Assembly: GCF_000315795.1 (NCBI RefSeq)
Contig: NZ_ANHY01000019.1
Span: 1-64,000 of the forward strand
Length of the DNA stretch: 64,000 nucleotides
From: Caenispirillum salinarum AK4
Lineage (GTDB): Bacteria; Pseudomonadota; Alphaproteobacteria; Rhodospirillales; Rhodospirillaceae
Direction of reading: 5' to 3'
This document shows, piece after piece, positions 59,297-64,000 of this stretch. Position numbers and translations under genes: made by a program. Each line of letters opens with the position of its first letter. The first letter of the stretch is position 1. The notes beneath the pieces are model-generated. The model was not told where the DNA came from. It worked only from the letters and a program-made list of their open reading frames with translations, and ran no database searches.

Positions 59297-60070
59297 TCAA
59301 ACCGTCGCCGTGTGCGTCACCAGCCCGCCCGTCTTCGTCCACATGTGCATCTGAAAGCCCGGGGCCGCCGCCGGAACCAGACGGAAGTCCGCCCCCTCGC
59401 GAAGGTCGAGGGCGATCTCGAAGGAGGTCGAGGGCGCGGCGGTGACCGTGACGCCGTGCCAGCGGGTCGTCACCGGCCTGTGCAGGTGGCCGCACAGCAC
59501 CCGCTCCACCTGCGGGTTGCCAGACAGGACGGACGCCAGCGCGTCCGCCCCCTCCATGGGGCTGCGGTCGAAGGGTGCGAGGCCTGTCAGGAAGGGGACA
59601 TGGTGCATGAACAGCACGGTGGGGACGCCCCGCGCCTCCTCCAGCGTGCGTTCCAGCCAGTACAGCCGGTCCAGGCACAACCGCCCGCCGTCGTGGCCCT
59701 CGCGCAGGGTATCCAGGCCCACGAGCCGCACCGGAAACCCATCCACCGCATACTGCAGATAGCCGCTTTCCGGCAGATAGCCGTCCTGGCCGAACGCGGC
59801 GCGCAGGGCCTCGCGGTCGTCATGGTTGCCGGGAATGACGAAATACGGCACCTGCAAGTGCGACAGGATGCCGCGCAGGTGGTCGTAGTCCGCCGGGCCG
59901 CCGTCGTTGACCAGATCGCCGGTCACAAGCACAAGGTCGGGAGCCGGCGACGCGGCATTGAGCGCCCGCACCACCTTGAGCAGCCGCGCCGACGAATCGC
60001 CGCCCGGCTCGTGCTCCGGCGCCGCCTGGACGTGCGTGTCGGTGATCTGCGCGATCATCATGGACGGCAT
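59297..60070 (-). CDS. Calcineurin-like metallophosphodiesterase (CpdA/GpdQ-like)
   Basis: A 257-residue class III phosphodiesterase. The five metal-ligand blocks are present: QITDTHV, VTGDLVND, PGNHDD, MHHVPF and CGHLHRPV. Relatives hydrolyse cAMP or glycerophosphodiesters; the substrate here is not certain. No signal peptide, so probably cytoplasmic. GGGAGGGGAGG lies upstream of the ATG at 60070. Confidence 0.9.
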   Translation of the reverse strand: MPSMMIAQITDTHVQAAPEHEPGGDSSARLLKVVRALNAASPAPDLVLVTGDLVNDGGPADYDHLRGILSHLQVPYFVIPGNHDDREALRAAFGQDGYLPESGYLQYAVDGFPVRLVGLDTLREGHDGGRLCLDRLYWLERTLEEARGVPTVLFMHHVPFLTGLAPFDRSPMEGADALASVLSGNPQVERVLCGHLHRPVTTRWHGVTVTAAPSTSFEIALDLREGADFRLVPAAAPGFQMHMWTKTGGLVTHTATV

Positions 60071-60173
60071 GGCGGTGTCCTCCCCTCCCTCACTCCGGCC
60101 CGAGTCGCCGGCGGCATCTTAAACCGGGGGCCAGGGGCAACCAACCCGGAAGAGAGGGATTTGTCTAAAATTT

Positions 60174-60410
60174 TCAACTTTTGCGGATCAGGAAGCCGAA
60201 CACCTCGCCGTCCTCCCACTGGCGCTCCAGCACGTGCCCGGTCTGGGCACAAAGGCTTTTGAAGTCCGGCACCGCGCCGGGGTCCGTGGCGTGAACCTCC
60301 AGCAGTTGGCCGGACGCCAGGGCGTTCAGCGCCTTCTTGGCCCGCAGGACGGGCAGCGGGCATTGCAGGCCGCGCACGTCCAGCAGCGTGTCGGCGGCGG
60401 TGTCGGTCAT
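60174..60410 (-). CDS. TusA/SirA-like sulfur-carrier protein
   Basis: A 78-residue protein with the TusA signature LLDVRGLQCPLPVLRAKKAL; the cysteine in CPLP carries sulfane sulfur as a persulfide. Relatives deliver sulfur for tRNA thiolation, molybdopterin or dissimilatory sulfur metabolism. AGAGGAG precedes the ATG at 60410. Divergent from a membrane protein, a rhodanese and a TauE/SafE permease, which together suggest sulfur handling. Confidence 0.9.
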   Translation of the reverse strand: MTDTAADTLLDVRGLQCPLPVLRAKKALNALASGQLLEVHATDPGAVPDFKSLCAQTGHVLERQWEDGEVFGFLIRKS

Positions 60411-60584
60411 GGCCGGGACTCCTCTTCTTTTGCAAGGGCGGGCAGGCCGTCCCATAATAGAAGCCGGAGCGCACCCGCGAAACACCGGCGAAGGGCCGTG
60501 CCGGCCCGCGACGTACCGCCGCGCCTTCGCCACGACGCGCGCCGCCACCACCGCCCCGTCATCCCGAGCCAGAGGCGCCGGCCG

Positions 60585-61253
60585 ATGCCCCGAGACGGCT
60601 TTCCCGACGACAACCTGTCCGTCCGCGGCAGCGGCCTGCGGATGGGCCTTTACGCCGTGGCCCTGGCGCTGGGCGGCGGGGCCGTCGCTGCCATCGCCTG
60701 CGCCGGATCGTGGCTGTTGGCGGCGTCGGGCGACCCGCGCTGGCCGGCGGAGGCCGGAAGCGTCCTGTTGGGGCTGGCCGCAGGCGTGTGGCTGGGCGGA
60801 TGGCTGTCGGGCCCTCTGTCCACGCTGCGCGGCACCCTGCGGCGCCTGGCGGCGGCGCTGGGCGCAGCGGCCGTGACCACGGTGGGAGCCGCAGCCCTGC
60901 CGCAGACCGCCATGCGGACGGTGGAGGCCATGGCACTGGCGCCCGAGGCGCAGCCCGTCGTCCTTTCCCTGGCCCTGCTGCTGCCGCCCAGCCTGTGCGC
61001 CGGTGCCGCGCTCGCCATGCTGCTCAAGCTGGCGGTGGACGAACGCCCGCTGGCGCGCGGCCCGGCGCTGGGCGCCATGCTGGCCAGCGGCACGCTGGGC
61101 GGGTTCGGCGGCACGCTGACGGCCGACATGCTGGCCCTGCCGCGCATGGGCGCGGCCGGGACGGTGATGGTGGCCGGCCTGGCTTTCGCGGCCCTGGCGC
61201 TGGTCTTCGTTCTGGCCGAGCCCCGCCCGGCACCACCGCCCGACCGCGCCTGA
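60585..61253 (+). CDS. Polytopic membrane protein resembling the membrane half of MFS/spermidine-synthase fusions
   Basis: A 222-residue protein with about six hydrophobic helices and no soluble domain. LLLPPSLCAGAALAMLLKLAV and GTLGGFGGTLTADMLALPRMG resemble the membrane part of 'fused MFS/spermidine synthase' proteins, but the synthase domain is absent. The start ATG 60585 (MPRDGFPDDN) has no strong ribosome site. It lies 107 bp before the rhodanese gene on the same strand. Function unknown; a transporter or membrane sensor is possible. Confidence 0.65.
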   Translation: MPRDGFPDDNLSVRGSGLRMGLYAVALALGGGAVAAIACAGSWLLAASGDPRWPAEAGSVLLGLAAGVWLGGWLSGPLSTLRGTLRRLAAALGAAAVTTVGAAALPQTAMRTVEAMALAPEAQPVVLSLALLLPPSLCAGAALAMLLKLAVDERPLARGPALGAMLASGTLGGFGGTLTADMLALPRMGAAGTVMVAGLAFAALALVFVLAEPRPAPPPDRA

Positions 61254-61360
61254 CGCCGGCATGCGACCGTCAAGCCCCTTGTCCCGACGGCGCCGCGCCC
61301 CCATTCTTCCGCTGACGCAATCGTTTCCGCCCCCAGACGCGAGAGAGGACCCCGCGCCCC

Positions 61361-61690
61361 ATGACCACGGTTCGCATGACCACGCCCGAGGAAGTGAAGA
61401 CCTGGATCGACGAAGGCTCGGCCGTCATCGTCGACGTGCGCGAGCCGCACGAGTTCGCGCAGGCCCACATTCCCGGCGCCCGGATGGTGCCGTTGTCGCG
61501 CTTCGATCCCGCCGCCCTGCCCGAGGTGCCGGCGGACAAGCACCTGGTCCTGCACTGCGCCAGCGGCGTGCGCTGCGGCACGGCGGCCTCGGCGCTCAAG
61601 GCCTCGGGCTTTCAGGGCGACATCAACCGCCTGGAAGGCGGCATCATCAACTGGTACCGATCCGGCGGTGCCCTGGAATCCGGCGAATGA
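61361..61690 (+). CDS. Rhodanese-like sulfurtransferase
   Basis: A 109-residue single-domain rhodanese. VIVDVREPHEFAQAHIPGA is the N-terminal CH2A region, and the active-site loop CASGVR carries the catalytic cysteine that forms a persulfide. It would pass sulfur between thiols, consistent with the nearby TusA-like carrier and TauE/SafE permease. GAGAGAGG lies upstream of the ATG. Confidence 0.92.
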   Translation: MTTVRMTTPEEVKTWIDEGSAVIVDVREPHEFAQAHIPGARMVPLSRFDPAALPEVPADKHLVLHCASGVRCGTAASALKASGFQGDINRLEGGIINWYRSGGALESGE

Positions 61691-61797
61691 CTTGCATCTG
61701 CCTCTTTCTTCCGTGGGCCGGACGCGATAGCGTTGCGGCAGCGCGTCGGTCGGCGCGCTTCCCCGAACACTGACGCGCCGCCGCCGAACCGCCCTTC

Positions 61798-62721
61798 ATG
61801 GACATCTACCTTCCCGTCGCCAACCTGACCGAGAACGTCCTGCTCCTGTTCGGAGTCGGCGGCCTTGTGGGGGTGTTGTCGGGCATGTTCGGCGTGGGCG
61901 GCGGTTTCCTGCTGACCCCCCTGCTCATTTTCCTGGGCATCCCCCCCACCGTCGCCGTCGGCACCGGCGCCAACCAGGTGGTCGGCGCCTCGGTTTCGGG
62001 CGTGCTGGCCCACTGGCGGCGCGGCAACGTCGACGTGAAAATGGGCATGGTCCTGCTGCTGGGCGGCCTGGCCGGCTCCACCCTCGGTGTGTGGCTGTTC
62101 GCGCTGCTGCGCCAGGTCGGCCAGGTGGAACTGGTGGTGCAGATCCTCTACGTCGTCATGCTGGGGATCATCGGCGGCCTCATGCTGTTCGAAAGCCTGC
62201 AGCAGATCCGCCGGCGGCGCGGCGGGCGACGCCCCAAGAGCCGCAAGATGCACCGCCACGCCTGGGGCCAGAACATGCCGTTCAAGGTCCGCTTCCGGCG
62301 CTCGCGGCTTTACATCAGCGTCATCCCGCCCTTTGCCATCGGCGCCTTCGTCGGCATCCTGTCGGCCATCATGGGTGTGGGCGGCGGCTTCATCATGGTG
62401 CCCGCCATGATCTACCTGCTGGAGATGCCGACCGCCGTGGTCGTCGGAACGTCGCTGTTCCAGATCATCTTCGTCGCGGCGAACGTCACCTGGCTGCAGG
62501 CCAGCGCCAACCACGCCGTGGACGCCGTTCTGGCGGTGATCCTGCTGGCGGGAGGAGTGGTCGGCGCCCAGTTCGGCGCGCGCATCGGCTATAAGCTCAA
62601 CGCCGAGCAGATGCGCAGCATGCTGGCGCTGATCGTGCTGGCGGTAGCCGGAAAGCTGCTGTTCGACCTGGTGACTCGGCCCGCCGATCTCTACAGCCTG
62701 GGCCTGCCGCCGACGGCCTGA
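61798..62721 (+). CDS. TauE/SafE-family sulfite/sulfur-compound permease
   Basis: A 307-residue membrane protein with about eight helices in two repeats (GVLSGMFGVGGGFLLTPLL near residue 25-45 and GILSAIMGVGGGFIMVPAM near 185-203), the family hallmark. A basic cytoplasmic loop (RRRRGGRRPKSRK) separates the halves. The family exports sulfite, sulfoacetate or related anions. Placement after the rhodanese supports a sulfur role. No ribosome site is evident before ATG 61798. Confidence 0.9.
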   Translation: MDIYLPVANLTENVLLLFGVGGLVGVLSGMFGVGGGFLLTPLLIFLGIPPTVAVGTGANQVVGASVSGVLAHWRRGNVDVKMGMVLLLGGLAGSTLGVWLFALLRQVGQVELVVQILYVVMLGIIGGLMLFESLQQIRRRRGGRRPKSRKMHRHAWGQNMPFKVRFRRSRLYISVIPPFAIGAFVGILSAIMGVGGGFIMVPAMIYLLEMPTAVVVGTSLFQIIFVAANVTWLQASANHAVDAVLAVILLAGGVVGAQFGARIGYKLNAEQMRSMLALIVLAVAGKLLFDLVTRPADLYSLGLPPTA

Positions 62722-62732
62722 ACGGCCCCATA

Positions 62733-62748
62733 GCCGCACCGGTGCGGC
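62733..62748. terminator. 16-bp perfect palindrome after the TauE/SafE gene
   Basis: GCCGCACCGGTGCGGC starts 11 bases after the stop. Without a loop or U-run it is only a weak terminator candidate; a protein-binding palindrome is possible. Confidence 0.35.
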
Positions 62749-62912
62749 GGTCTTCCGGTGTAGCTGTACCTCCTTGCGCTGCAACAATCGAGCAATGGGC
62801 GTGGATGCGGCCCTCTCTGTTTGTCTTGGCCTGATTCCGTTGCCATGATGGAGGCCGAGCACGAGCGGAGCCGACGCAAAAGAATTCGGCCCGACTGCCG
62901 GGAGGAACCGCA

Positions 62913-63500
62913 ATGCAGATCGCGCAATGGGCCGCCCTGGGCGGTGGCCGCTTCTTTCCGTCCCGCGAGGCCCCGCCCCCATCGGCGCCGGAGGCCGATC
63001 CGGTCGATGGCCGGACGACCCTCGCCAGCAAGCCGCAGGGCCGCCGGGCCTTTCTGGTGGTGGTCGACGACAGCCCCGAAATGACCGCCGCCGCCCGCTT
63101 TGCCGCCCGCCGCGCCGCCCGCTCCGGCGGCCGCGTGGCGCTGCTGTCGGTGGTGGAGCCGGTGGACGGCGGCCACTGGATGTTCGTCGGCAACCTGATG
63201 GCCGAGGAAGCCCGCGAGGACGCCGAGCGGCGCCTTCAGCAAGTGGCCGCCACGGTCCATGCCTGCTCGGGCGAGCGCCCCGAACTGATCGTCCGCGAGG
63301 GCAGCCTGAAGGAACAGCTGTTCAAGCTGATCGAAGAGGATGACGAGATATCCATCCTCGTCCTGGGCGTGGCCGCCAACGGCGAGGGACCGGGGCCGCT
63401 GGTGCAGTCGCTGACCGGCAAGAACGCCGGCAAGCTGCGCATTCCCGTCACCATCGTCCCCGGAGACCTGTCGGACGCGGAACTGGAGGCCCTGACCTGA
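62913..63500 (+). CDS. Universal stress protein (UspA family)
   Basis: A 195-residue protein with one Usp domain (about 45-185). The fold starts AFLVVVDDSPEMTAAARFAA and ends KLRIPVTIVPGD. The nucleotide loop typical of ATP-binding Usps (G-2x-G-9x-GS/T) is seen in part as GVAANGEGPGPLVQSL. A basic, proline-rich N-terminal extension of about 44 residues precedes it. GGAGGAACC lies before the ATG. Stress role inferred from the family. Confidence 0.88.
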   Translation: MQIAQWAALGGGRFFPSREAPPPSAPEADPVDGRTTLASKPQGRRAFLVVVDDSPEMTAAARFAARRAARSGGRVALLSVVEPVDGGHWMFVGNLMAEEAREDAERRLQQVAATVHACSGERPELIVREGSLKEQLFKLIEEDDEISILVLGVAANGEGPGPLVQSLTGKNAGKLRIPVTIVPGDLSDAELEALT

Positions 63501-63607
63501 AGGGTTGGTGACCCCGCCGTCTTAGGTCCATGGTCGTCTTCCGGTCGGGGGGCGGGCGCTGCTATAGTGCGCGCCCGACACCGGTTCGCCGACCAGGAGA
63601 CGCCTGC

Positions 63608-64000
63608 ATGAAATTGTTGCGATTCGGCCCGCGCGGCGCCGAAAAGCCCGGACTGCTCGACACCACGGGCACGATCCGCGACCTGTCCGCCCTGGTGGAC
63701 GACATCACCCCAGCCCTGATGACCGCCGACGACTGGACCCGCCTGCGCGCCGCCGCCGCCGACGCGGGGTCGCTGCCGGCCGTGGCCGCCGCCGATGCCG
63801 CCCGGCTGGGCCCGCCGGTGGCGGGCGTGGGCAACATCCTGTGCATCGGGCTGAACTATCGGGACCACGCCGCCGAGACCGGCTCGCCCGAGCCGACCGA
63901 ACCCATCGTCTTCAACAAGCACACCAGCGCCCTGTCCGGCCCCGACGATCCCCTGCCCCTGCCGCGCGGCTCGCTGCGCACCGACTGGGAGGCGGAACTG
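63608..64000 (+). CDS. Fumarylacetoacetate hydrolase family protein (3' end beyond window)
   Basis: 131 residues are visible. The N-terminal domain ([18 protein letters not shown]) is that of the FAH/2-keto-4-pentenoate hydrolase family, and the catalytic domain begins [16 protein letters not shown], the standard start, followed by [18 protein letters not shown]. The usual acidic metal ligands lie further downstream, outside the window. AGGAG is eight bases before the ATG. The family cleaves C-C bonds in ketoacids or acts as decarboxylase; the specific reaction is unknown. Confidence 0.9.
   Translation, partial: MKLLRFGPRGAEKPGLLDTTGTIRDLSALVDDITPALMTADDWTRLRAAAADAGSLPAVAAADAARLGPPVAGVGNILCIGLNYRDHAAETGSPEPTEPIVFNKHTSALSGPDDPLPLPRGSLRTDWEAEL

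Overview
The window is high-G+C chromosomal DNA from an alphaproteobacterium, most likely of the Rhodospirillales type. The pointers are an F1-ATPase zeta-subunit inhibitor gene (19932-20276), which is characteristic of Alphaproteobacteria; the three-subunit urease with a urt urea transporter; the NAGGN osmolyte trio; NnrS/NnrU; and very strong third-position G+C in all real genes. I see no rRNA, tRNA, CRISPR array, prophage or intact insertion sequence. Genes fill about 95 percent of the window. The placement below family level is inference.

Layout. 1-3238: DnaJ-like co-chaperone (cut by the window edge), serS, a PEBP-like protein and a CBS-pair protein. 3333-14420: one large minus-strand nitrogen block, urtABCDE then ureD-ureA-ureB-ureC-ureE-ureF-ureG, preceded by a good sigma-54 (-24/-12) promoter. 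14913-21447: response regulator, FieF-type metal exporter, pdxH, 17-kDa-antigen-like lipoprotein, second DnaJ-like protein, GNAT enzyme, ATPase zeta inhibitor, NRDE protein and a small unknown protein with a consensus promoter that carries an operator-like palindrome in its spacer. 21802-26186: de novo purine genes purC-purS-purQ-purL followed by bolA. 26187-26701: a gene-free patch rich in repeats. 26702-32652: a secreted phosphatidylserine-decarboxylase-like enzyme and a three-gene signalling set (receiver protein, receiver-PAS-GGDEF, hybrid kinase). 33008-37775: the N-acetylglutaminylglutamine amide (NAGGN) osmoprotectant trio.

37855-49474: HExxH secreted protein, bioY, MsbA-like ABC exporter, methyltransferase-like protein, EEP-family phosphohydrolase, nnrU and nnrS around a perfect FNR-type box, an OmpR/EnvZ-type pair with a His/Met-rich sensor, an acyl-CoA ligase and a nuclease-fold protein lacking catalytic residues. 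49556-49861 is a relic of a CDF transporter. 49938-55416: a 1,670-residue multi-PAS hybrid kinase plus an output-less receiver. 55519-60070: tex, a DUF1835 protein and a calcineurin-like phosphodiesterase. 60174-62721: a sulfur-handling group (TusA-like, membrane protein, rhodanese, TauE/SafE permease). The end holds a universal stress protein and the start of an FAH-family hydrolase.

Functional picture: urea uptake and hydrolysis under nitrogen control; purine synthesis; osmotic adaptation; nitric-oxide/anaerobic response; and heavy investment in phosphorelay and c-di-GMP signalling. Three dispersed repeat families sit between genes. One, a MITE-like element, occurs exactly twice, at the two internal cistron junctions upstream of ureA and ureE. 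No wholly new system is obvious. The most promising leads are the MITE-partitioned urease operon, the paired overlapping palindromes upstream of the NAGGN genes, the operator-controlled small gene at 21178-21447, and the secreted decarboxylase.
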